From: Pseudonocardia abyssalis
GTDB taxonomy: Bacteria > Actinomycetota > Actinomycetes > Mycobacteriales > Pseudonocardiaceae
Assembly: GCF_019263705.2 (NCBI RefSeq)
Contig: NZ_JADQDK010000001.1
Span: forward strand, 2,542,001 to 2,606,000
Reading direction: 5' to 3'
Length of the DNA stretch: 64,000 bases
Shown here: in pieces, positions 40,001-47,687 of the stretch
Layout: each line of letters starts with the position of its first letter
How positions within the stretch are numbered: the stretch's first letter is position 1
The notes under the pieces: model-generated
Databases searched by the model: none
Seen by the model: only the letters and a program-made list of their open reading frames with translations
What the model was told of the DNA's origin: nothing
Program-made: the position numbers and the translations under genes

Positions 40001-40440
40001 TGCGTCACGCCCGCTTCGTCGCGGGTGGAGCCGCGCAGCTCCAGGAAGGAGCACGTCGGGTCGCATTGCGTTGCCCGGTCCGGCAGTGCGTCCAGGTGCG
40101 CCAGTGACGCGCGCAGCGAGGTGGAGAACACCTCCAGCTCGGCGGCTCGTCGTTCGGCGTCGGCGATGCGGGCGCTGATCATCGGCCGCAGCTGGGCCCG
40201 CACTCCGGAACACGTCCCGTGCTCCCACGCCGAGAGCAGCTCGCGGATCTCGTGGAGTTGCAGCCCCACGTGCTTGGCCGCGCGGATGAACTCCAGTCGC
40301 TCGACTGCTTGTTCCTCGTAGACCCGGTACCCCGACTCGCTGCGCTGGGCCGGGAGCAACCCGGCGGAGTCGTAGAACCGCAGCGTCGTCGCCGGGACAC
40401 CACTGCGCTCGGCCAACTGGGAGATCCGAAAGCTACCCAC
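39997..40440 (-). CDS. MerR-family heavy-metal-responsive regulator
   Basis: A 147-residue MerR protein beginning FRISQLAERSGVPATTLRFY, DSAGLLPAQRSESGYRVYEE, a long coiled dimer helix (MISARIADAERRAAELEVFS) and the metal-binding tail CDPTCSFLE, with a Cys at HGTCSGV. This pattern fits the ZntR/CadR/CueR group; the metal cannot be assigned. GTG at 40440 was chosen because the MerR-type promoter at 40449-40479 ends 8 bases upstream, implying a leaderless message. It overlaps the ferredoxin gene by 4 bases. Confidence 0.88.
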   Translation of the reverse strand: MGSFRISQLAERSGVPATTLRFYDSAGLLPAQRSESGYRVYEEQAVERLEFIRAAKHVGLQLHEIRELLSAWEHGTCSGVRAQLRPMISARIADAERRAAELEVFSTSLRASLAHLDALPDRATQCDPTCSFLELRGSTRDEAGVTQ

Positions 40441-40448
40441 ACCCCGGA

Positions 40449-40479
40449 CGGTAAACCTTCCAGTCGAGTCGAAGGTCAA
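40449..40479 (-). promoter_or_regulatory. MerR-type autoregulated promoter
   Basis: On the minus strand TTGACC-N19-TTACCG, with the dyad ACCTTC-N10-GAAGGT in the spacer (40455-40476). The same architecture is seen at 59774-59804. It probably drives merR-ferredoxin. Confidence 0.75.
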
Positions 40480-40509
40480 GCCTCGTCGGTTCGATCACAC
40501 TCGCCGAGG

Positions 40510-40779
40510 TCACCTCCAGTGGGTCAGCGTGGAGAGGCGCCGCTCGTACTCCTCGTCGTCGATCTCGCCGGCGGCGTAGCGCTCGCGCAGCCGGTCCCGC
40601 GCGGTGTCACCACCGACGGCGGCGACGTCGCCCTGCCGCGTGCGCAACCGCCGGTAGACCGAGACCGTGCCCACGGCTGCCAGCACGAGCAGCGCGAGGA
40701 CCGTGACGAGGAACAGGACCATCCACAGCCCCATCCCCGCCGTCATTCCATCGCTCATCATTCCGTCCATCACGGTCAT
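40510..40779 (-). CDS. SHOCT-domain membrane protein
   Basis: An 89-residue protein: Met-rich N-terminus (MTVMDGMMSDGMTAGMG), one membrane helix (LWMVLFLVTVLALLVLAAVG) and a C-terminal SHOCT motif (LRERYAAGEIDDEEYERRLS). SHOCT domains occur at the ends of many small membrane proteins and may mediate oligomerisation. The Met-rich outside segment could bind copper. A closely similar gene occurs at 61098-61355. Confidence 0.8.
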   Translation of the reverse strand: MTVMDGMMSDGMTAGMGLWMVLFLVTVLALLVLAAVGTVSVYRRLRTRQGDVAAVGGDTARDRLRERYAAGEIDDEEYERRLSTLTHWR

Positions 40780-40826
40780 GACCTCCTCATCGATTGTGCG
40801 GGTTCGTGGGATCCGTTCTCGTGCTG

Positions 40827-41491
40827 TTACAGGTCGCCGGGATGGACCGTGCCGAGCAGGCGCCCGTCCGGGTCGGCGACGATCGCGTAGGTCAACCCCT
40901 TGCCGACCAGCCGGTCCTTGATCGCGGCGGTGGGCTCGTGCGGGCGCAGCGTGGACGGCCCGGCCTCCATCACCTCGCCCGCCGCCCGGGTGGGATCGGT
41001 GTCGTCGAGGACAGCGGCGCGCAGCCGCCCGAGCAGGATCCCGTCGGCGGTGGTGACCAACGAGAAGCGGTGCGCGGAGCGGGCGACCCGGGCCCGGACC
41101 TGAGCGATGAGCTCGTCCGGCCGGGCGGTGGTCACCTCGTGGCGCAGGTGCCGGCCGATCGTCGGGGTGTCGGCGTCGGTTCCTTCGACCGGCTGGTTGC
41201 GGGCGAGCCAGTCGACCTTGCCCGGCACGTAGTCATAGACCTGGGTGAACCCGAGCGTGGCGAGCCGGCACGCGGCTCGTGGCTCATATCTCAAAGGGCG
41301 TCCCAGCAGTACAGGACCACCGGCCGCGACCGGTCGAGCCCGGCGGTGGTGGCTGCGTCGAGGGTCTTGAGCGGGATGTTGACCGCGCCCGGCAAGTGCA
41401 TCTCGGTGTACTCGCCGACGGGCAGCACCTCGACCAGCTGCGCCCCGTCGTCGAGCAGCCGGCGCAACGCCGGGTAGAGAACCGCTGTCAT
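40827..41491 (-). pseudogene. Rhodanese-CBS protein with UGA at codon 67 and one frameshift
   Basis: Starting in an ATGA overlap at 41491, the frame reads MTAVLYPALRRLLDDGAQLV and MHLPGAVNIPLKTLDA, then VVLYCWDAL and TGA at 41291-41293, then DMS. After an apparent loss of one C the next frame continues PRAACRLATLGFTQVYDYVP, GKVDW and two CBS-like repeats ending at 40827. In this rhodanese family the TGA position is normally Cys (YCxxxxC-D-x-S). Overall length is 3n+2, fitting a single deletion. A bSECIS-like hairpin follows. If the frameshift is a sequencing error, this is a second selenoprotein; if real, it is inactive. Confidence 0.65.
41262..41278 (-). promoter_or_regulatory. bSECIS-like hairpin after second UGA
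   Basis: Coding strand GAGCCG-CGTGC-CGGCTC gives a 6-bp stem with a 5-base loop that starts 19 bases after the UGA and has G as its second base. It meets the usual bacterial SECIS distance rule, but GC-rich hairpins are frequent here, so support is moderate. Confidence 0.45.
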
Positions 41492-42864
41492 CGTGGGCCT
41501 CCGTGATCGGTGTCGGTGAGGTCGAGTTGCTCCAGCGCGGCATGGAAACCCTCGCTGTAGGTGGGGAACTGGGCGACTTGGTCGAGCAGCACCTCGATCG
41601 GGATCGCGGTGCGGATGGCCAGGGCCGCGTGGTGGATCCATTCCCCGGCCATCGGGGCCACCGCCCAGGCGCCGAGCAGGACGCCCTGGTCGGGGTCGGC
41701 GAGCAGCCCGAGATGACCCCAGGGGTTCTGCTCGTAGGTCCACGGGCGGGCGAGCGCGCCGGTGAGGTCGAGTTCCGTGGTGGTGGTGCGCCGGCCCTGC
41801 TGGGCGGCCTGGGCTTGTGTGAGGCCGACGGCGGCGACCTCGGGGTCGGTGAACACCACCCGCGGGATGCCCCCGTAGGTGGCGGGATGCGGGCGGCCGA
41901 GGATGGCGTCGGCGGCGATCCGACCCTGGTACTTCGCGACGTGGGTGAATGGCATGACCGCGGTGACGTCCCCGATCGCCCACACCCCCTCGGCGGCCCG
42001 GCAGTGCTCGTCGACGCCGATCTCGCCGTTCTCCCCGGGAGTGACGCCGATCGTGTCCAGGCCCAGGCCGCTGGTGCGCGGGCGACGGCCTGCACCGACG
42101 ACCACGACGTCGCAGCGCAGCCCGGTCCCGTCGTCGAGGGTGAGCACGGTGTCGGCGCCGTCGCGGTGGGCGGCGGTGGCGGTGGCTCCGGTGCGCACGT
42201 CGACCCCCTCGGCGCGCATCCGCTCGCCGAGCAGTTCCCCGACGCGGGGTTCCTCGCGGGCCAGCAGCGTGGCCGATCGCTCGACGATGGTGACGTGGGC
42301 GCCGAAGCGGTGCAGGAACCCGCCGAGCTCGGCGCCGACGGCGCTGCCGCCGAGCATGGCGACCCGGTCGGGGATCTCGGTCAGGGTGGTGGCCTCCCGG
42401 TTGGTCCACACCGGGACGGTGTCCAGTCCCTCGACCGGGGGCAGGACGGCGTCGGAGCCGGTGGCGATGATGAGGTGGGGAGCGCGCAGCGTGTGGCCGT
42501 TGACCTCGACGGTGCCGGGCCCGGTGATGCGGCCGGCGCCCTTGACGACGGTGGCGCCGGACTTCTCGTAGCCGGTGACCTGGTTGCTGTCGTCGAGCTG
42601 GCGGATCATGTCGTCGCGCCAGGCGCGGGTGGCGGGCCAGTCCAGGCGGGCGCCCTCGACGCCGGCGGCCCGCTCGACCTCGGCGCTCGCCTCGGGTGGG
42701 CGCAGCAGCGTCTTGGACGGGATACACGCCCAGTAGCCGCATTCGCCGCCGATCAGTTCCTGCTCGATGACCGCGACCCTCCGGCCGGCGGCCAGCAGAC
42801 GGGAAGCGGCGACCTCCCCGCCGGGACCCATGCCGATGACGATGGCGTCGAACTGCTCGCTCAC
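41488..42864 (-). CDS. FAD-dependent pyridine nucleotide-disulfide oxidoreductase
   Basis: A 458-residue class I flavoprotein. FAD site AIVIGMGPGGEVAASRLLA; redox pair GGECGYWACIPSKTLL; NAD(P)H motif MLGGSAVGAELGGFLHRF; ATGxRxP-like VVVGAGRRPRTSGLGLD; second FAD motif VWAIGDVTAV. The C-terminus lacks the vicinal Cys of MerA and the His-Glu of lipoamide dehydrogenase (PTYSEGFHAALEQL takes its place). It begins in a GTGA overlap with a 56-codon gene and ends in an ATGA overlap with the rhodanese, so a sulfur-transfer or thiol substrate is plausible. The protein at 53701 has a similar ECSYWAC motif. Confidence 0.88.
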   Translation of the reverse strand: MSEQFDAIVIGMGPGGEVAASRLLAAGRRVAVIEQELIGGECGYWACIPSKTLLRPPEASAEVERAAGVEGARLDWPATRAWRDDMIRQLDDSNQVTGYEKSGATVVKGAGRITGPGTVEVNGHTLRAPHLIIATGSDAVLPPVEGLDTVPVWTNREATTLTEIPDRVAMLGGSAVGAELGGFLHRFGAHVTIVERSATLLAREEPRVGELLGERMRAEGVDVRTGATATAAHRDGADTVLTLDDGTGLRCDVVVVGAGRRPRTSGLGLDTIGVTPGENGEIGVDEHCRAAEGVWAIGDVTAVMPFTHVAKYQGRIAADAILGRPHPATYGGIPRVVFTDPEVAAVGLTQAQAAQQGRRTTTTELDLTGALARPWTYEQNPWGHLGLLADPDQGVLLGAWAVAPMAGEWIHHAALAIRTAIPIEVLLDQVAQFPTYSEGFHAALEQLDLTDTDHGGPR

Positions 42865-43031
42865 CGCCGGCCGCCTTCCACCGGTGCCGGGCCCACGTCG
42901 GGAAGCGGGGTCAGCGCACCCGTGCCTACAGCGAGGTCGTAGACGGCGCGGTAGCGGCGGCGCTGCTCGGTGCGCTGTTCGACGTCAGGGCTGTGCACGG
43001 TACGGCTGTCCAGATCGGTCGGGATCGGCAT
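42861..43031 (-). CDS. 56-residue hypothetical protein coupled to flavoprotein
   Basis: A short gene starting at ATG 43031 with AAAGGAG 9 bases upstream: MPIPTDLDSRTVHSPDVEQR, TEQRRRYRAVYDLAVGTGAL, TPLPDVGPAPVEGGRR. The stop overlaps the flavoprotein GTG (GTGA), which supports real translation. It is soluble, Arg- and Pro-rich, and has no Cys. No family recognised. Confidence 0.6.
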   Translation of the reverse strand: MPIPTDLDSRTVHSPDVEQRTEQRRRYRAVYDLAVGTGALTPLPDVGPAPVEGGRR

Positions 43032-43079
43032 CGGGGCACTCCTTTATCTGTGGGCGGGGCGAGCGGGTCAGATAGAGAA

Positions 43080-43606
43080 TCAGGGGCGGCGGCCGCGCGG
43101 GCTCCAGGCGGTCTCGGTGACCGCGGCGACGGCCAGCCCGAACACCAGGTGCGCGGCGATCCCGCGCAGGTGCGTGATCAGCGGGTAGTCCAGGTTGGGG
43201 GCGGAGAACCCGAACGCCGGGGTCATCAGCTCGTCGGCGAGCACGCTCATCGCCGCCCCGGTCGCCAACCCCGCGGTGATCGGGCGCAGCGCGGTGGTGC
43301 GGCGCAGCAGCCCGTAGAGCGGCGCCCAGGAGATCGCGCCAGCCCGTAGTGGGCCACCAACGACGCACGGTCCAGCTGTGCGCCGCTCAAGTCGAGCCCG
43401 GCCAGGCGGGTCAGCTTCTCGGCGGCGATCCGGTCGGGTGGTCCCGGGCGGGCGGCGTCCTCCTGGGCCCGGTCGGTGTCGGATTCGAGCTCGTAGAGCT
43501 TCTGCGACACCGGTTCCATCGCCTTGGTGCCCAGGTAGCCGGCCAGCGCGGCCACGCCGAGGTCCTCCGCGGCCCCGCGGATCCTCGTGGGTGTAGCGAT
43601 CGACAT
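43080..43606 (-). pseudogene. Membrane protein near merB (DUF1440-like), frameshifted
   Basis: Two frames join to one plausible protein. The first gives MSIATPTRIRGAAEDLGVAA, LAGYLGTKAMEPVSQKLYEL, DRASLVAHYGLA. The second, offset by one lost base near 43345, gives ISWAPLYGLLRRTTALRPIT, AGLATGAAMSVLADELMTPA, FGFSAPNLDYPLITHLRGIA, then AHLVFGLAVAAVTETAW. Total length is 3n+2. Hydrophobic segments and GxxGTKAMEPV resemble DUF1440-type membrane proteins. It lies between merB and the small gene in the same operon direction. Confidence 0.65.
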
Positions 43607-43645
43607 GATGTTCTCCTCGTTGCTCGGGTGATCGGCGGTGCTGGG

Positions 43646-44296
43646 CTAGCAGCAGCGGGGCTGGTCACCGACCAGGTCCTGGGCCAGACGTCGGCTCAAC
43701 TCGAACGCCTCACCGACTCCCAGCACGACTCCACCGGGATGCTCGGTGAGCCAGTCGCGGGCGGCGGCGGGGGTGGCGAAGAAGTGCACCTGGTTGCAGA
43801 ACGCCGACCGCACCCCGACACCCGGGTCGGGGATGAGGACCGACACGACCGCGGTGTCGGGATCCAGCTCGGTGACCCCGGCGGCGGGGTCCACGCTCAG
43901 GCGCACCAGCTCGCCGGTGCCCGGGGTGGGCGACACGACGTGTGCGGGACGGTCCAGGACGGTGGGGAAGATCAGGGTGTCCAGCGCGCACCACGTGTAG
44001 AGCACCTGGCCGTCCACGGTGAACCGGTGCGGGGTCTCGCGCAGCGTGATCCCGTGCCCGAGCACCGCGCCGGTCTCGTCGTACTCGGTGTCCGACAGCC
44101 CACCCAGCCCGGCACGCACCTCGGCGACGCCGCGGCCGGTCACCCGGGTGAGGTCCTCGACGGTGACCGGGCGGCCGCGGGCGAGCTCGCGCAGCAGCGC
44201 CGACCACAGCCAGCCCATCCCGTCTGCGCCGGCGCCGGGGGTGGAGCTGATGGTCTCGCCGAGCCTGGCGGCGAGGTGGTCGGCGTCGATGCTCAT
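43646..44296 (-). CDS. merB: Organomercurial lyase MerB
   Basis: A 216-residue MerB. Catalytic Cys and Asp lie in YTWCALDTLIFP (C96/D99 equivalents) and the second Cys in VRSAFCNQVHFFATPAAARD (C159 equivalent). The C-terminus ends CC. MerB cleaves carbon-mercury bonds and delivers Hg(II) to MerA, encoded directly upstream on the same strand (50-base gap). ATG at 44296 follows agaaggga. All three catalytic residues are present. Confidence 0.93.
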   Translation of the reverse strand: MSIDADHLAARLGETISSTPGAGADGMGWLWSALLRELARGRPVTVEDLTRVTGRGVAEVRAGLGGLSDTEYDETGAVLGHGITLRETPHRFTVDGQVLYTWCALDTLIFPTVLDRPAHVVSPTPGTGELVRLSVDPAAGVTELDPDTAVVSVLIPDPGVGVRSAFCNQVHFFATPAAARDWLTEHPGGVVLGVGEAFELSRRLAQDLVGDQPRCC

Positions 44297-44346
44297 GACA
44301 GCAACATCCCTTCTTGGAGATCGAGTAAGGGGGGTGGGCTGCGGGT

Positions 44347-45732
44347 TCAGGCGCAGCAGGAGGTGGGCATCTCGTTGCGGAACAACCCGGCCGCGATGCG
44401 CAGGCTCTCGGCCATCGTCAGGTACGGCGCCCAGGTGTCGGCGATCTCGTCGACGGTCATCCCCGCTTTGATCGCGTAGGTGGCGGCGAGCATGATCTCC
44501 CCGGCCGCGTCGGCCGCGGCGTGCACCCCGAGCAACCTGCCGGTGTCGCCGTCGGCGACCAGCTTCACCACACCGCGGGTGTCACGGTTGGCCAGCGCGC
44601 GGGGCACGTCCGCGAGGTCCAGCACCCGGCACTCGCAGTGATACCCGGCGGCCAGCGCCTGTGCCTCGGTGAGCCCGGCCGTGCCGAGCTGCGGGCGGGT
44701 GAACACCACCCCGGGCATCCCGGTGTAGTCGACCGTGGCCGGGCGGGCGCCGGCGGCGCCGGTGGCGTTGAGCGCGGCCACCCGCCCGGTGGCGGCGGCG
44801 ACGTAGACGTACTGCGGGGCCCCGGACACGTCACCGGCGGCGTAGATCCGCGGGTTGGAGGTGGCCTGCTGGGCGTCGACCACGACGAAGCCGCGGTCGT
44901 CGGTCTTCACCCCGGCCGCGTCCAGGTCCAGCGCGGCGGTGCGTGGGGTGCGCCCGGTCGCCACCAGCAACCGGGCGCCGCTGGCCCGCTGCCCGCTGCG
45001 GGTGAGCACGTCGACCTGGCCGTTCACGGTCTCGACCGCGACGGCGCGGTCCTCGATCACGGTGATCCCGTCGTCGGCGAACACGGCGCGCAGCGTGTCG
45101 GCGACCTCCGGCTCGGCGGCCGGGGCGAGTCGCCCGACCAGGGTGACCCGGGTGCCGAGGTGGGCGAACAGCTGCGCCTGTTCCATCCCCACGTAGCCGC
45201 CGCCGATCACCACCAGCGACTCGGGCAACTCGGTCTGCTCCATCGCGGTGGTCGAGGTCAACCAGTCGATCTCGTCCAGGCCGGGCAGGTCGGGGTGCGC
45301 GGGCTCGGCGCCGGTCGCGACCAGGTAGGCCCGGGCCGGCAGCGGCCGCCCGTCGACGGTCAGCGTGTCCTCGTCGGTGAACCGGGCCCGCCCGGGGCGG
45401 ACCTCGAACCCGTAGGCGTCGGCGACGGCGGCGTACTTGGACTGGCGCAGCCGACCGACCAGCTCGTCCTTCTGCCCGACCAGCGCCGCGAAGTCCACCT
45501 CGCCGGCCGAGGTCGGGGCGCCGGGGAACGGGTTGCCCAGCGCGCCGTGCTGGGCCCCGGCCGCGGCCAGCAGCGTCTTCGACGGCACGCACCCGACGTT
45601 CACACACGTGCCGCCCAGGGTGGCCTGCTCGATGAGCACCACGGACTTGCCGGCCTGCCGGGCGGTGATCGCCGCGGCCATCGCGGCCCCACCGGAACCG
45701 ATCACGGCCAGGTCGAACACGGTGTCATTCAC
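44347..45732 (-). CDS. merA: Mercuric reductase MerA
   Basis: A 461-residue MerA without an N-terminal HMA domain. FAD motif LAVIGSGGAAMAAAITARQA; active site GGTCVNVGCVPSKTLL; NADPH motif VVIGGGYVGMEQAQLFAHLG; second FAD motif NPRIYAAGDVSGAPQYVYVA. The C-terminus EMPTSCCA carries the vicinal Cys pair that binds Hg(II) before reduction to Hg(0). GTG at 45732 follows GAGGAGG. It is divergent from the ArsR-type merR with promoter and operator between them. Confidence 0.95.
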   Translation of the reverse strand: MNDTVFDLAVIGSGGAAMAAAITARQAGKSVVLIEQATLGGTCVNVGCVPSKTLLAAAGAQHGALGNPFPGAPTSAGEVDFAALVGQKDELVGRLRQSKYAAVADAYGFEVRPGRARFTDEDTLTVDGRPLPARAYLVATGAEPAHPDLPGLDEIDWLTSTTAMEQTELPESLVVIGGGYVGMEQAQLFAHLGTRVTLVGRLAPAAEPEVADTLRAVFADDGITVIEDRAVAVETVNGQVDVLTRSGQRASGARLLVATGRTPRTAALDLDAAGVKTDDRGFVVVDAQQATSNPRIYAAGDVSGAPQYVYVAAATGRVAALNATGAAGARPATVDYTGMPGVVFTRPQLGTAGLTEAQALAAGYHCECRVLDLADVPRALANRDTRGVVKLVADGDTGRLLGVHAAADAAGEIMLAATYAIKAGMTVDEIADTWAPYLTMAESLRIAAGLFRNEMPTSCCA

Positions 45733-45835
45733 GAAGAACCTCCTCAAGCTCATGCGGTAGTGCCGAGCGAACGGGCCCGGCCCGCGCGCCTGATCGGCTG
45801 GGTCGCTGATCGAGTGGGTACCCGTCACCGAACCG

Positions 45836-45889
45836 TTCAATCCGCTTATCCGAATGTATGCTAGCGTCCGGGCATTCGTCCAGGCGGAT
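45836..45889 (+). promoter_or_regulatory. mer promoter/operator with long inverted repeat
   Basis: An imperfect inverted repeat with 17-base arms runs from atccgcttatccgaatg (45840) to cattcgtccaggcggat (ends 45889); 12 of 17 positions pair. It encloses a TATGCT -10 (45857-45862); TTCAAT at 45836-45841 is a weak -35 with 15-base spacing. ArsR-type repressors bind such dyads, so this likely controls merR and perhaps merA. Confidence 0.6.
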
Positions 45890-45919
45890 GCGTCGTTCGT
45901 GGAAGGGAGCTGGGACACG

Positions 45920-46342
45920 ATGACCGGCAACTCGGGCTCCACCGCCCCGCCCGCACCCCCTGCCCCTGCGGCAGGGGCCCCTCCCGCTGCGGCGGGGGCG
46001 GCGCCGCTGCTCGGTGAGGCGGGTGAGCAGGTGGGGGTGGTGGCGAAGTTCTTCCGCGCGCTGGGGGACCCGACCCGGTTGCGTCTGCTGGAGTTCCTGC
46101 TCGCCGGCGAGCACACCGTCAGCGAGTGCATCGCGCACGTCGGGCTGTCCCAGGGGCGGGTGTCGGTGCATCTGGCGTGTCTGGCCGACTGCGGCTACGT
46201 CGCCGCCCGCCGCGAAGGCCGGTTCACCCACTACCGGGTGGTCGACCCGCGGGTGGCCGACCTGGTCGTGCTGGCCCGGTCGCTGGCCGCGGACAACTGC
46301 GCCGCGCTGGCCGCCTGCGAGCGCATCGCACCCCGCACCTGA
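45920..46342 (+). CDS. merR: ArsR-family mercury regulator (actinomycete MerR type)
   Basis: A 140-residue protein with a low-complexity Pro/Ala N-terminus (SGSTAPPAPPAPAAGAPPAA) and an ArsR winged helix: FFRALGDPTRLRLLEFLLAG, EHTVSECIAHVGLSQGRVSV, HLACLADCGYVAARREG. Cys residues in SECIAH, LACLADC and DNCAALAAC match the metal-binding positions of Streptomyces-type MerR/CmtR repressors. It is divergent from merA and precedes the small membrane genes, as expected for a mercury operon. Confidence 0.88.
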   Translation: MTGNSGSTAPPAPPAPAAGAPPAAAGAAPLLGEAGEQVGVVAKFFRALGDPTRLRLLEFLLAGEHTVSECIAHVGLSQGRVSVHLACLADCGYVAARREGRFTHYRVVDPRVADLVVLARSLAADNCAALAACERIAPRT

Positions 46343-46361
46343 GAAGGAAGGACCTCCCGCC

Positions 46362-46672
46362 ATGTCTGATGACCCCACTGACCACTCGATGCGCGACTCG
46401 GTCGGTATTGCCGCGATCGCCGGACTGGCGGTGTTGTGTTGCGCCGGGCCGGCCTGCTCGCCGCCGGTGTCCTCGGCGGGCTCGGGGCGTGGCTGCTCAA
46501 CCCCTATCTGATCGGCGCCGCCGTGCTGCTCGCCCTCGGCGTGGTCGGCTGGCGACTGCGCCACCGCGCCACCGCTGCCGGTGCGGCCCGCGGTGAGCTC
46601 TGCGGCCCGCCCACCCCTCCCACTGCGCCCACAGCCGACGAATCGCCCCTGCACACCGGCCGGAAACGGTGA
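46362..46672 (+). pseudogene. MerT-like small Cys-Cys membrane protein, frameshifted
   Basis: The first frame begins MSDDPTDHSMRDSVGIAAIA, GLAVLCCAGPA; after one lost base near 46452 the second frame continues LLAAGVLGGLGAWLLNPYLI, GAAVLLALGVVGWRLRHRAT and ends at 46672. Total is 3n+2. The CCAGP motif at the end of the first membrane helix is the Hg(II)-binding signature of MerT/MerF-like uptake proteins. The stop overlaps the next GTG in GTGA. If the shift is a sequencing error, this is an intact mercury transporter. Confidence 0.65.
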
Positions 46673-47081
46673 GCCCCACCGCCCTGTCCCCGGCCGCCGC
46701 GCCGGTCGCGCCGCCGGTGCGGGACGACGCGCTGCGTCGACGACCGGAGCCGGGCCGGGCCGGGCCCGCGGGCTCGCGCGCCGCGTGCTCGATGGTCTGG
46801 TCGTGGCGGTGCTGGGCGGGCTCGGCGCACTGGGCGCCCTGGTCGGAACGGGGCTGTCGCTGATCGGCTTGTGCTGCGCGGGCCCGGCACTCGCCGCGGG
46901 TGGCGTAGCCGCCGTCGGGACCGGTGCCGCGGGCGCTGCCGGCGGGGCCGGTACTCACGGGTGGCCGTTCCTGGCCACCGGTGTCGTCCTGCTCGCCGCC
47001 GCCGCGCTGCTGGCCCGCCACCAGACCCGCCGGAACCGGCTCGCCGCCACGGTGCGCCGCACATGCCCGTCCGGTCGCTGA
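46669..47081 (+). pseudogene. Second Cys-Cys membrane protein of mer operon, frameshifted
   Basis: GTG at 46669 gives SPTALSPAAAPVAPPVRDDA, LRRRPEPGRAG; one lost base in the GC run near 46760 moves to the frame ARRVLDGLVVAVLGGLGALG, TGLSLIGLCCAGPALAAGG, THGWPFLATGVVLLAAAALL ending at 47081 (3n+2). It again carries LCCAGPAL in a membrane helix, so it is another MerT/MerF-like protein. A shorter translation from an internal GTG in the second frame has no ribosome binding site. Confidence 0.6.
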
Positions 47082-47132
47082 ACCTCCTCCGCCCCCCTCC
47101 GTTCATCACATTCGACAAGCAGGAGCCTTGAG

Positions 47133-47687
47133 ATGTCCCAGACCACGACCGGCCGCTCACCGTCCCCCCGGCCCTCGCGGCGGCGCTGGCCGCTGCTGGC
47201 CGGGATCGGCCTGGCGGTGATCGCCGTGCTCGCCGTGGCCTACACCGCGCTCTCCCCCGCCCCGACCCCGCCCACGGGTTCGAGTACCGGGGTGGAGTTC
47301 ACCGCGACCACGCTGTCCGGGCAGCAGGTCGACGTGCCCGGCGGGAAACCCAGCGTCGTGTACTTCTTCACCGTCAACTGCGGCACCTGCGGGCCCGAGG
47401 CCCAGGCGCTGGCCCAGCTCCAGCAGACCACCCCGGCCGCGAACTTCGCCGCCGTGGACCTCGACCCGAACGAGACCGTCGAGGACATCCGCGGCTTCCT
47501 CGACACCAACCAGGCCACCGACCTGGCCTACGCCATCGACACCGACGGCCGGCTGCTCAGCGGCTACCAGATCAGCCAGATCGGCGTCGCCGTCGTCCTC
47601 GACGCCGACGGCACCGAGGTCTTCCGCGGCTACAAGCCCGACATCGCGCAGATCCAGACCGCACTCACCGAGGCCGGCACCCGGTGA
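47133..47687 (+). CDS. Membrane-anchored thioredoxin-like protein
   Basis: A 184-residue TlpA/redoxin-type protein. After a basic N-terminus a signal anchor (WPLLAGIGLAVIAVLAVAYT) leads to an external thioredoxin fold: TTLSGQQVDVPGGKPSVVYF, active site VNCGTCGPEAQAL (CGTC), and ISQIGVAVVLDADGTEV, where the usual cis-Pro is replaced by GV-A. It is coupled to the CcdA-like gene (4-base overlap), which would supply electrons across the membrane. Such pairs occur in actinomycete mer operons. Confidence 0.88.
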   Translation: MSQTTTGRSPSPRPSRRRWPLLAGIGLAVIAVLAVAYTALSPAPTPPTGSSTGVEFTATTLSGQQVDVPGGKPSVVYFFTVNCGTCGPEAQALAQLQQTTPAANFAAVDLDPNETVEDIRGFLDTNQATDLAYAIDTDGRLLSGYQISQIGVAVVLDADGTEVFRGYKPDIAQIQTALTEAGTR

